From Streptomyces angustmyceticus (lineage in GTDB: Bacteria; Actinomycetota; Actinomycetes; Streptomycetales; Streptomycetaceae), in contig NZ_CP082945.1 in the NCBI RefSeq assembly GCF_019933235.1, positions 6,919,501-6,983,500 on the forward strand: a DNA stretch of 64,000 nt. The letters are read 5' to 3'. A program made the translations under genes and the position numbers. The stretch's first letter is position 1; each line of letters begins with the position of its first letter. Below the pieces are notes generated by a model. The model had not been told where the DNA came from, made no database searches, and saw nothing but the letters and a program-made list of their open reading frames with translations. Shown here piece after piece: positions 52,519 through 59,715 of this stretch.

Positions 52519-53684
52519 TGAGCAAGGAACCCGTGGCCGTCGTCGGTGTCGGCCAGACCAAACACGTCGCCGCGCGCCGCGACGTCTCGCTCGCCGGACT
52601 CGTCCGCGAGGCGGCCCGACACGCCCTGGACGACGCCGAGTTGACCTGGGCGGACATCGACGCCGTGGTGATCGGCAAGGCCCCCGACTTCTTCGAGGGC
52701 GTGATGATGCCCGAGCTGTATCTCGCCGACGCCCTGGGCGCCGTCGGCAAACCGATGCTGCGGGTGCACACCGCCGGTTCCGTCGGCGGCTCCACCGCCC
52801 TGGTCGCCGCGAACCTCGTCGCCGCCCGCGTTCACCGCACCGTCCTGACCCTCGCCTTCGAGAAGCAGTCCGAGTCCAACGCCATGTGGGGCCTGTCCCT
52901 GCCGATCCCCTTCCAGCAGCCCCTGCTCGCGGGCGCCGGCGGCTTCTTCGCCCCGCACGTCCGCGCCTACATGCGGCGCACCGGCGCCCCGGACACCGTC
53001 GGCTCCCTGGTCGCCTACAAGGACCGCCGCAACGCCCTCAAGAACCCCTTCGCCCACCTCCACGAACACGACATCACCCTCGAAAAGGTCCAGTCCTCGC
53101 CGATGCTCTGGGACCCGATCCGCTACTCCGAGACCTGCCCGTCCTCCGACGGCGCCTGCGCGATGATCCTCACCGACCGCACCGGAGCCGCCCGCGCACC
53201 GCACCCGCCGGCCTGGGTGCACGGCGGTGCCATGCGCAGCGAACCCACCCTCTTCGCCGGCAAGGACTTCGTCTCCCCGCAGGCCGGCAAGGACTGCGCC
53301 GCCGACGTCTACCGGCAGGCCGGCATCACCTCCCCGCGCCGGCAGATCGACGCGGTGGAGATGTACGTGCCCTTCAGCTGGTACGAGCCGATGTGGCTGG
53401 AGAACCTGGGCTTCGCCGAGGAGGGCGAGGGCTGGAAGCTCACCGAGTCGGGCGTCACCGAACTCGACGGCGACCTCCCGGTCAACCCCTCCGGCGGAGT
53501 GCTGTCCACCAACCCCATCGGCGCCTCCGGGATGATCCGCTTCGCGGAGGCCGCCCTCCAGGTGCGCGGCCGGGCCGGCGACCACCAAGTCGAGGGCGCC
53601 CGGCGGGCGTTGGGGCACGCGTACGGCGGCGGCTCCCAGTTCTTCTCGATGTGGCTGGTGGGCGCCGACGCGCCGGCCACCTGA
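52518..53684 (+). CDS. thiolase-superfamily protein, second, lacking the canonical Cys
   Basis: A 388-residue thiolase-like protein: VAVVGVGQTKHVAARRDVSLAGLVREAARHAL, IDAVVIGKAPDFFEGVMMPEL, then LRVHTAGSVGGSTALVAANLV where thiolases have ACASG. The Cys is replaced, and YSETCPSSDGACAMILTD follows. The usual catalytic His segment reads VEMYVPFSW, and NPSGGVLSTNPIGASGMIRFAEAALQ is conserved. It is last in the operon, coupled by a TGATG overlap. Together with the preceding protein it may form a heteromeric thiolase-fold complex. A true acetyl-CoA acetyltransferase role is doubtful. Confidence 0.84.
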   Translation: MSKEPVAVVGVGQTKHVAARRDVSLAGLVREAARHALDDAELTWADIDAVVIGKAPDFFEGVMMPELYLADALGAVGKPMLRVHTAGSVGGSTALVAANLVAARVHRTVLTLAFEKQSESNAMWGLSLPIPFQQPLLAGAGGFFAPHVRAYMRRTGAPDTVGSLVAYKDRRNALKNPFAHLHEHDITLEKVQSSPMLWDPIRYSETCPSSDGACAMILTDRTGAARAPHPPAWVHGGAMRSEPTLFAGKDFVSPQAGKDCAADVYRQAGITSPRRQIDAVEMYVPFSWYEPMWLENLGFAEEGEGWKLTESGVTELDGDLPVNPSGGVLSTNPIGASGMIRFAEAALQVRGRAGDHQVEGARRALGHAYGGGSQFFSMWLVGADAPAT

Positions 53685-53833
53685 CACCCGGCGGGAGCGG
53701 GCGCGCCGCGTCGGCGCGCCCCTTCCCCGACCACCACTCCACCACCACTCCACCGCCTCGCCACGTCCCCTGTCCGTCCCCGGACACTGTGGTTAGGCTG
53801 ACCGCGGACGACGAACCGGGAGGAGCGGGACAC

Positions 53834-54073
53834 GTGACCGACAGCATCACCGAGCAGCGGCTCGTGGGCGGGCCCAGGCCCGATCTCGACCTGACGCAGG
53901 CCGAGTGGCAGTCGAGCACCCAGGGCGTGGGCGGCGTCGAGATCGCCTTCGTCGAGGGCTATATCGCGATGCGCAACCGCCGAAGCCCGGAGATCCCGGC
54001 GCTGATCTTCACCCCCGCCGAGTGGCGGGCCTTCGTCCTCGACGCCCGCGAGGGCGAATTCGATCTGACCTAG
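53834..54073 (+). CDS. DUF397 domain protein
   Basis: A 79-residue protein with the DUF397 pattern: LTQAEWQSSTQGVGGVEIAF ... YIAMRNRRSPEIPALIFTPAEWRAFV. In Streptomyces, DUF397 proteins are usually encoded next to a Scr1/WhiJ-type XRE regulator and modulate it. No such regulator gene flanks this one, so it looks orphaned. The GTG start follows GGAGGAGCGGG by a few bases. It lacks the Cys residues often seen in the domain. Function here unknown. Confidence 0.78.
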   Translation: MTDSITEQRLVGGPRPDLDLTQAEWQSSTQGVGGVEIAFVEGYIAMRNRRSPEIPALIFTPAEWRAFVLDAREGEFDLT

Positions 54074-54184
54074 AACGTTCCGGCGCCTCGTCGGGAAGAC
54101 GACGGCGCCGGATGGGAGCCTCCTCGCGGCCGGGCCCGCGAGGAGGGCGCGCCTGCCACTCACCCGACCACTCCGGCGCGCGCG

Positions 54185-54925
54185 TCAGGTGAGCACCACA
54201 CACCCGCGCCGCCGCAGCGCCGACACCGCGTCGGCCGCGTCATCCACGCGGTTCCAGCGCAGATCCAGCTTCTCCAGCGACGGCAGCCGTGCCAGCCACG
54301 GCGGCAGCGCCTCGATCCGGTTCCCGCGCAGGTCCAGCCGGCGCAGCAGCGGCAGCGCGCGCAGCGCGTCGGGCACGTGGGGGAGCGCGTTGTCCCGGAG
54401 CTCCAGCACCCTCAGCTCGCGCAGCTCCGCGACGCCCGCGGGCAGCCCGGTCAGCGCGTTGCCGCCCAGCCACAGCTCCCGCAGCCGCCCGAGCCGTCCC
54501 AGCGTGTCGGGCAGTGCGGCCAACTCTGCCTGCTGCGCGCGGAGTTCGACCAGCCCGGCCATCCCTCCGAGCGTCGCCGGCAGCACGCCCAGCGGATTCT
54601 CACCGACGTTGAGATAGCCGAGCCGGTCCAGATCGCCCAGGGTGTCCGGCAGGGCGGTGAGCCGGTTGTCGTGCAGGTAGAGGAAGCGGGTCAGTCCGGT
54701 GAGCGCACCGATCTCGTCGGGAACCGCCGTCAGCGCGTTGTGACCGAGATCGAGGGTGTGCAGCGCGCGCAGCCGGCCGAGCGCCTCCGGGACCTCGGTC
54801 AGCGCGTTGTCGGCCAGGATCAGCACCTCCCAGTCCGCACGCCGCCAGACCTCGGCGGGCACCACACGCAGGCCCGCCTTCCAGAGGTTGAGAACGGGCG
54901 GTGCGGTGGAACCGGGACGGGGCAT
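54185..54925 (-). CDS. leucine-rich-repeat protein
   Basis: A 246-residue protein made of about nine LRR units of roughly 23 residues with the consensus LxxLxLxxNxLxxLPxxLGxL (LHTLDLGHNALTAVPDEIG, LGYLNVGENPLGVLPATLG, LRELWLGGNALTGLPAG, LRRLDLRGNRIEALPPWLA). No signal peptide or membrane segment is seen, so it is probably a cytosolic scaffold. The ATG at 54925 is chosen because GAGGAG lies 8 bases upstream, and upstream codons are Ala/Arg-rich filler. Bacterial cytosolic LRR proteins of this size are mostly of unknown function. Confidence 0.87.
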   Translation of the reverse strand: MPRPGSTAPPVLNLWKAGLRVVPAEVWRRADWEVLILADNALTEVPEALGRLRALHTLDLGHNALTAVPDEIGALTGLTRFLYLHDNRLTALPDTLGDLDRLGYLNVGENPLGVLPATLGGMAGLVELRAQQAELAALPDTLGRLGRLRELWLGGNALTGLPAGVAELRELRVLELRDNALPHVPDALRALPLLRRLDLRGNRIEALPPWLARLPSLEKLDLRWNRVDDAADAVSALRRRGCVVLT

Positions 54926-55111
54926 GGAGCGGTCTCCTCGGGAATACGGTGCGGGAGCGCCGGCTAGGGCCAGGCGAGCAGTTCGGGCGGCGCTGTGTGC
55001 GGCCGGCAAGCCAGGCGGCGAGGGCTCGCTGACGGTGACCGCCGGCGCGCCCGCGTCACCGTACCGCCGGGCGAAGGCGTACGGCCTCGGCCGGTGGCGT
55101 GTGCGTGCCCG

Positions 55112-55568
55112 TCACGGCCACAGGAGTTCCTTGCGCCAGCCGTCGTCGTCGGTCCGGTGGTAGGCCAGCCGGGTGTGCTTGCGGTGCTTGTCGCCCTGCC
55201 AGAACTCCACCGACTCGGCGTGCACCGTGTGCAGCGTCCATCCGGGCGCCACCAGGCCGGGTTCGCGGGCGAGACGGGCCGCCGACTCCGCCACCGCCGC
55301 GCCCCTTGGTGCTGGCGCGCTGCGCGGCGAACCGCCAGCCGTCCGCGTCGATGTCCTTGAGGATCAGTGTCCGGGCCGAGGGATTGCCGTCGGCGCCGGC
55401 GGTGGCGACCGTCATCGCGTGCGGCTCGGGGACCTGCGCACGTACCGCGCCGAGCAGCCAGGCGGTGAACAGGTCCACCGGACCGTCGGGCGTCTCCAGC
55501 GGATCGAACGCGGGCAGGTCGCCCGCGAACACCGGGAGATCACGCAGGAGTTGACGCACGTCGGCCAT
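55112..55568 (-). pseudogene. pyridoxamine 5'-phosphate oxidase-like pseudogene (internal deletion and frameshift)
   Basis: The first 88 codons from 55568 read as a normal PNPOx N-terminus (FDPLETPDGPVDLFTAWL, MTVATAGADGNPSARTLILKDID, WRFAAQRASTKG). In intact homologues STKG is followed by the RELAANP-FYW-RQVR core of about 45 residues, but here the core is missing. The C-terminal part (AAVAESAARLAREPGLVAPGWTLHTVHA ... VEFWQGDKHRKHTRLAYHRTDDDGWRKELLWP) continues at once in another frame up to the stop at 55112. A deletion near 55300-55306 therefore removed the FMN/PLP core and shifted frame. A functional enzyme is very unlikely. PdxH activity may come from another locus. Confidence 0.85.
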
Positions 55569-55585
55569 ACCGCCCCCTCAGCCGC

Positions 55586-55614
55586 CTAATGGTTGATCGC
55601 GACGCTACCATTAG
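55586..55614. promoter_or_regulatory. inverted repeat between the oxidase pseudogene and the CGNR gene
   Basis: CTAATGGT (55586-55593) and ACCATTAG (55607-55614) are perfect 8-base inverted repeats with a 13-base spacer, so the half-sites are 21 bases apart, two helical turns. They fill the 50-base gap between the divergent starts at 55568 and 55619. The site probably binds a dimeric regulator controlling both directions, possibly the adjacent CGNR protein itself. Confidence 0.55.
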
Positions 55615-55618
55615 CGCC

Positions 55619-56227
55619 ATGACCGCAGCACGGCTCGCCCTCGAACTCGCCGTCACCCTCCGCCATGACGGCCACGGCGGCGTCGCCGACGACCTGGCCG
55701 GGCCGGAGGGTCTCGCGGTCTGGCTGCGCGAGCGGGCCGCACCGCTGGACCGCGCGCCCGGCCCCGCCCTCCCGGACGAGGCGCTGCACACCGCCGTGCG
55801 GGAGCTGCGGGCCGCGGTCCGGTCACTGTTCGCCCGCGCCGTCCGGCCGGGCCCGCCCAGCTCCGCCGACGCCCACCGGCTGCTCCCCGAGGAGGAGGCG
55901 CTGCGCCGGCTCAACGCCGCCGCCGCGCTCGTCCCCACGGTGCCCCGGCTCGCCTGGGAGCCCGGCGCACAGCCCGCCGTGCGGCACCACCCGGCGGGCT
56001 CCGCGCCGCCCGCCGACCGGATCGTCGCGGCCCTGGCCCGCGCCGCCCTCGACTTCCTCACCGGCCCCGACCTGGCGCTGCTGCGGGCCTGCCCCGCCCC
56101 GCGCTGTGTGCGCTACTTCGTCAAGGACCACGCCCGCCAGGAGTGGTGCACCCCCTCGTGCGGCAACCGCGCCCGGGTCGCCCGCCACCACGAGCGGCGC
56201 AGGGAAGGACGGACCGGCGCCCCGTAG
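55619..56227 (+). CDS. CGNR zinc-finger (ABATE-domain) putative transcriptional regulator
   Basis: A 202-residue protein with an N-terminal ABATE-like domain (LALELAVTLRHDG ... LAVWLRERAA ... ELRAAVRSLFARAV). It has a C-terminal CGNR zinc finger: LLRACPAPRCVRYFVKDHARQEWCTPSCGNRARVARHHERR, with four Cys as ligands and the diagnostic CGNR. Members are regarded as stress-linked DNA-binding regulators. There is almost no room for an SD: the ATG lies 5 bases after the inverted repeat, so the transcript may be leaderless and the repeat may be its own operator. The ACT-domain gene follows 9 bases later. Confidence 0.87.
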   Translation: MTAARLALELAVTLRHDGHGGVADDLAGPEGLAVWLRERAAPLDRAPGPALPDEALHTAVRELRAAVRSLFARAVRPGPPSSADAHRLLPEEEALRRLNAAAALVPTVPRLAWEPGAQPAVRHHPAGSAPPADRIVAALARAALDFLTGPDLALLRACPAPRCVRYFVKDHARQEWCTPSCGNRARVARHHERRREGRTGAP

Positions 56228-56236
56228 GGTGGTGGC

Positions 56237-56632
56237 ATGACGGGCGAACGTGATCTCCGGGCCCTGCTGAGCGGGATGCGTCCCGAGCGCAACGAGGGCC
56301 GCTTCGTCTTCGTGAGCGTGCCCGGCGCGGTCCCCGACGGACTGACGCCGGTGGTCACCGTCACCGAGCCCGAGGGCCGCACCCTCGTCGTCCACCAGGA
56401 GGAGGCCGACCGCGCGGGCCTGGCGTACGACTACGTCGCCGGCTGGATCATCCTGCGGGTGCACTCCGCGCTGGACGCCGTCGGACTGACCGCCGCCGTC
56501 GCCACCGCCCTCGCCCAGGCCGGCCTCAGCTGCAATGTCGTCGCCGGTTTCCACCACGATCACCTCTTCGTGCCGCACGCCGCGACCGACGAGGCGCTGC
56601 GCCGGCTGCGGGCACTGGCCGACCAGGCATGA
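56237..56632 (+). CDS. ACT-domain protein
   Basis: A 131-residue stand-alone ACT-type protein: RFVFVSVPGAVPDGLTPVVTVTEPEGRTLVVHQEEADRAGL, then WIILRVHSALDAVGLTAAVATALAQAGLSCNVVAGFHHDHLFVPHAATDEALRRL. The second half is a classical beta-alpha-beta-beta-alpha-beta ACT fold, often amino-acid binding. It starts 9 bases after the CGNR gene and is probably co-transcribed with it. No catalytic domain is attached, so a ligand-binding or regulatory role is likely. Confidence 0.8.
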   Translation: MTGERDLRALLSGMRPERNEGRFVFVSVPGAVPDGLTPVVTVTEPEGRTLVVHQEEADRAGLAYDYVAGWIILRVHSALDAVGLTAAVATALAQAGLSCNVVAGFHHDHLFVPHAATDEALRRLRALADQA

Positions 56633-56728
56633 CGACCGGCGGCGGAGGCGGGGGCGGCCGCGCGCACGGGGCGTCGTTCACCCCGACGCCCGCGCCGTGT
56701 GCCCGGCCGGGCCACGTACGATGGCGGC

Positions 56729-57229
56729 ATGTCCTTCCTCCGCCGCCGCAGCGCAGCCACGCCCGCCGGGCCTGACTTCGACGTCCTCGCCATGGACCCC
56801 GGGGACTGGCCGGGCAATCTCGGAGCCGGGCTGCTGCCCGCGCCCGACGGGAGCTGCCAGGGCGTCTTCCTCCGCTACGACCTGTTCGGCGGCCGCGGCC
56901 CCGCGATGATCATCGGCAATCTGCCGGAGGGGTCCCCCGCCCGCGAGCTGGAGGACGACCAGGTGCCCTTCGAGGTGGCCCAGCTGCTCGCGGCGCTCGG
57001 CAACGACGAGCCGGTGACGGTCGTCGAGAGCGAGGACACCCCCGTGATGCACGAGGACAACCTGCTGATCGTCAAGCGCATCAAGTGCTCGGAGAGCCGG
57101 ATCTCCTGCGCCCAGTTCGACCGCAGCGACGGCGTCCTGGTCACCATCGCCAGCTGGGACCGGCCGATCACCGACGACCTCTACGCGCTGCTCAAGCCGC
57201 TGCCCGCGGAGCTCTTCCAGCAGGGCTGA
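56729..57229 (+). CDS. conserved hypothetical protein
   Basis: A 166-residue soluble acidic protein (FLRRRSAATPAGPDFDVLAMDPGDWPGNL ... GVFLRYDLFGGRGPAMIIGNLPEGSPARE ... VVESEDTPVMHEDNLLIVKRI ... CAQFDRSDGVLVTIASWDRPITDDLYALLKPLP). The pattern of alternating strands and helices looks like one compact alpha/beta domain. No signal peptide, membrane helix or known catalytic motif is visible. I do not recognise the family beyond it looking like a lone conserved Streptomyces protein. The ATG at 56729 is preferred over an upstream start at 56699. A strong terminator follows 29 bases after the stop. Confidence 0.72.
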   Translation: MSFLRRRSAATPAGPDFDVLAMDPGDWPGNLGAGLLPAPDGSCQGVFLRYDLFGGRGPAMIIGNLPEGSPARELEDDQVPFEVAQLLAALGNDEPVTVVESEDTPVMHEDNLLIVKRIKCSESRISCAQFDRSDGVLVTIASWDRPITDDLYALLKPLPAELFQQG

Positions 57230-57257
57230 GCCCCGGCGCGGAACCGGAGCGGACACC

Positions 57258-57297
57258 GTCGCGCCCGGTGGACGGGAGACCGTCCACCGGGCGCGAC
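57258..57297. terminator. bidirectional hairpin terminator
   Basis: GTCGCGCCCGGTGGACGG (57258-57275) and its exact complement (57280-57297) form a perfect 18-bp stem closed by GAGA. It lies between the convergent stops at 57229 and 57329 and should end transcription from both sides. No U-tract is present. The longest perfect stem I found in the window. Confidence 0.9.
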
Positions 57298-57328
57298 GCG
57301 CTCACCCGGTCGGTGTGCCCGGACGGGC

Positions 57329-59335
57329 TCAGGAATCCGAGCGGCGCACGTCGACGTCGGCCGCCCGCACATAGCCGACCCGGTGCCCGAGCTGGATCTC
57401 GTAGTAGACGTCCTCGCCGTGCACGATCGCGTGCTGGGAGAGGTCGAAGGTCGGCGCGTAGAAGTAGTCGCCCTTCATCCGGTCCCCGACGACGTACTTC
57501 TGGCCGGCGGCGAGCTTGTACGGCAGGGGGGAGACCGCCTGGTACGGCACCCCGGCCGGGTACGCCTCCTTCTCCGGGTACGCGCGGCCGTAGACCGGGA
57601 TGTCCTCCCGGCCGGCCTTGGGCGTGGCGATCATGCCCTCGGCGTTCACCGCCGTCGGCGCGTGGTGCGGGTTGCGGAACCACGCTTTCTGCCCGAGGTA
57701 CCAGATGGCCGTCCAGTCGCCGGACCGGCCCGCCACCGCGAACCGCTGCCCGGTCGAGGCACGGGCACCGGTGTCGTTCACGCCCGTGGTCGAGTCACTG
57801 CCGTTCGGGTGCAGCCCGATGTCCTTGACCAGCGGTGCGTCGGCGTCCGGCGCGGTGTGCAGCCGCACCGCCGCGGAGCCGTGCGGCGCGCAGGGGTCGC
57901 CGGCCTTCTCGCAGCCCGTGTAGACCGGCTTGTTCCCGGCGTAGTCCGGGCGGATGGTGACCAGCCCGCCGTGCGCGCCCGAGGTGGCCTTGAAGGGCTT
58001 GCCCAGCAGCGAGAAGTAGTGCGCCCAGTCCCAGTACGGGCCGGGGTCGGTGTGCATCCCGGCCACGGTGGCCGTGGTCGTGCCGGGCACGTTGTCGTGG
58101 CCCAGGATGTGCTGCCGGTCGAGCGGCACGTCGTACTTGCCGCTCAGGTACTTCACCAGCCGGGCCGAGGCGCGGTACATCGCCTCCGTGTACCAGGCGT
58201 CCGGCGCGGCGAGGAAGCCCTCGTGCTCGATGCCGAGGGAGTGCGAGTTGATGTACCAGTTGCCCGCGTGCCAGGCGACGTTCTTGGCCCGCATATGCTG
58301 GGCGATCAGGCCGTCCGAGGAGCGGATCGTGTAGTTCCAGGACACATAGGTGGGGTCCTTGATCAGCTTGAGTGTGGTCTCCCAGGACCCCTCGGTGTCA
58401 TGGATGACGATGCTGCTGATCCGCAGGTCCTCGGGCCGGTCCGCCTTGTCGTGGTTGCCGTAGTCGCCGTCCCCGAACTCCTCGTACGGCGCCGGGACCG
58501 ACTCGCAGGCGACGCTGTCCGGGCACTGCGGCGCGTGGCCGGCCCGCCCCGGCGCCGCCTTCGCGGCCGGCGTGCCGAGACGTTTCTGCTGCTGGGCGTC
58601 GGGGGCCAGGCCCGGCGTGGCGGGGAGCGTGACCCGCTGTCCCGCGTCGGTGGTCCGCGTCTGGCCCCGGCGCATCACGTCGTAGACCTCGTCCGCGAAG
58701 GCCCGGCCGCCGCGCGTACTGTCCTGGCCGCCGTAGCGCGCCACCGCCTCGTACCACCGCGCGGGGTCGCCGCCGGTGGCGTGCCCCAGCTTGCGCTGCT
58801 CCGCGGCGAGCAGCGCCGCCCCGCCGAGCACGTTCGCCGCCGGGTCCCTCCGCAGCCGCTCGGCCGGGAGCCCCGCCAGCGTGGCGGCCGTCGTCAACGT
58901 CCGCAGCCGGGCCGGGAGTCGGGCGGGCAGCGCGGCCCGCTTCGCCGCCGCGGACGGCACCTTCTTGCGGGGCCGCGCGCCGTCGCCGCGGGCGTCCTCG
59001 GAGCCCTGGCTGAACTCCGGCGTTCGCGTCAGCGCGGTGCGGGCATCGGTGAGGTGCATCGGACCGTAGCCCCCGGCGACGCTGGGTGCGCCGCCGTGGG
59101 CGTCCCAGCGGGACTCCAGATACGAGACGCCGAGCAGTACACCGCGCGGCACATGGAAGCGGGCGGCGGCATCGGTGAAGGCCCGCTGCAGTGCGTCCGA
59201 CCGGGGCTGGCCTGCGTGCGCGGACGGCGCTCCCGACAGCGGCAGCAGCAGGGCCGCCGCCGCGACGGCGGTGACGGATCTGCGCAGGGCGGGGCGGTGG
59301 AATCTCTTCTCGTCTTCCGGGGCGGATCCTCGCAA
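57329..59335 (-). CDS. secreted N-acetylmuramoyl-L-alanine amidase with SH3-like C-terminus
   Basis: A 668-residue exported cell-wall hydrolase. Signal peptide: RRSVTAVAAAALLLPLSGAPSAHA. A lysozyme-like/transglycosylase-type region follows (FHVPRGVLLGVSYLESRWDAHGGAPSVAGGYGPMHL), then an amidase_2/PGRP domain with SSIVIHDTEGSWETT, VAWHAGNWYINSHSLGIEHEGF, LGHDNVPGTT and MHTDPGPYWDW (zinc His residues). Two SH3-like modules (VRLHTAPDADAPLV... WFRNP and the final YYEIQLGHRVGYVRAADVDV) end the chain. It cleaves the MurNAc-L-Ala bond. The start is TTG at 59335, set by GAGGAGG 5 bases upstream; the in-frame GTG/ATG further up lacks an SD. Confidence 0.9.
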   Translation of the reverse strand: MRGSAPEDEKRFHRPALRRSVTAVAAAALLLPLSGAPSAHAGQPRSDALQRAFTDAAARFHVPRGVLLGVSYLESRWDAHGGAPSVAGGYGPMHLTDARTALTRTPEFSQGSEDARGDGARPRKKVPSAAAKRAALPARLPARLRTLTTAATLAGLPAERLRRDPAANVLGGAALLAAEQRKLGHATGGDPARWYEAVARYGGQDSTRGGRAFADEVYDVMRRGQTRTTDAGQRVTLPATPGLAPDAQQQKRLGTPAAKAAPGRAGHAPQCPDSVACESVPAPYEEFGDGDYGNHDKADRPEDLRISSIVIHDTEGSWETTLKLIKDPTYVSWNYTIRSSDGLIAQHMRAKNVAWHAGNWYINSHSLGIEHEGFLAAPDAWYTEAMYRASARLVKYLSGKYDVPLDRQHILGHDNVPGTTTATVAGMHTDPGPYWDWAHYFSLLGKPFKATSGAHGGLVTIRPDYAGNKPVYTGCEKAGDPCAPHGSAAVRLHTAPDADAPLVKDIGLHPNGSDSTTGVNDTGARASTGQRFAVAGRSGDWTAIWYLGQKAWFRNPHHAPTAVNAEGMIATPKAGREDIPVYGRAYPEKEAYPAGVPYQAVSPLPYKLAAGQKYVVGDRMKGDYFYAPTFDLSQHAIVHGEDVYYEIQLGHRVGYVRAADVDVRRSDS

Positions 59336-59433
59336 AGCAACCTCCTCGAGCCGGCCCGAGCCGGGGCGGTGTGACGGTGGGTGCGCAAACGGCCGCACGG
59401 GCGGGACCCGAGACTAGAGCCCCCGTCGGCTTA

Positions 59434-59462
59434 GAGCTATACGTTTGCCGAGGGTCCGTCAA
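59434..59462 (-). promoter_or_regulatory. candidate sigma-70-type promoter of the amidase gene
   Basis: On the minus strand TTGACG (59462-59457) is followed after 17 bases by TAGCTC (59439-59434), or after 15 by TATAGC. The leader to the TTG start would be about 90 bases. This is the best promoter-like sequence in the 380-base stretch 59336-59715, which otherwise holds hairpins near the 3-prime end of the upstream kinase gene and no gene. Confidence 0.45.
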
Positions 59463-59634
59463 TCACCGTGCCGTCTTGGGATTCCGCATGTCAGGGCATC
59501 TCCAGAGGAGCCTTCCCGGACAGCTGCCCGGCCTGCGGGGCGTCAGTGGAATGGACCAGTCACCGGACCCGGGCGGCGGGTTCGGCGTGGAGGCCCGGCC
59601 GGGAGAAGAGGACCGGGCCCGGAGGCGTACATGG

Positions 59635-59671
59635 GTGAGCGGCGCACCCCGTACCCGGGCGCGCCGCTCAC
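59635..59671 (-). terminator. hairpin terminator after the APH-type kinase gene
   Basis: GTGAGCGGCGC (59635-59645) and GCGCCGCTCAC (59661-59671) are perfect 11-base inverted repeats with a 15-base loop containing a further CCC/GGG pairing. It lies about 45 bases downstream of the kinase stop. A second smaller hairpin, GGTGCCGG-N6-CCGGCACC (59685-59706), stands just before it, so this is a double terminator. Confidence 0.7.
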
Positions 59672-59715
59672 AATCCCCCCTTGCGGTGCCGGTGGTATCC
59701 GGCACCTGTCGGCGG

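Noticed and set aside
59336..59715. A c-di-AMP (ydaO-type) riboswitch upstream of the cell-wall amidase
   Set aside because: Such riboswitches precede some Streptomyces wall hydrolases, but the leader from the best promoter is only about 90 bases and I could not find the conserved core; the hairpins present are better explained as terminators of the upstream gene.
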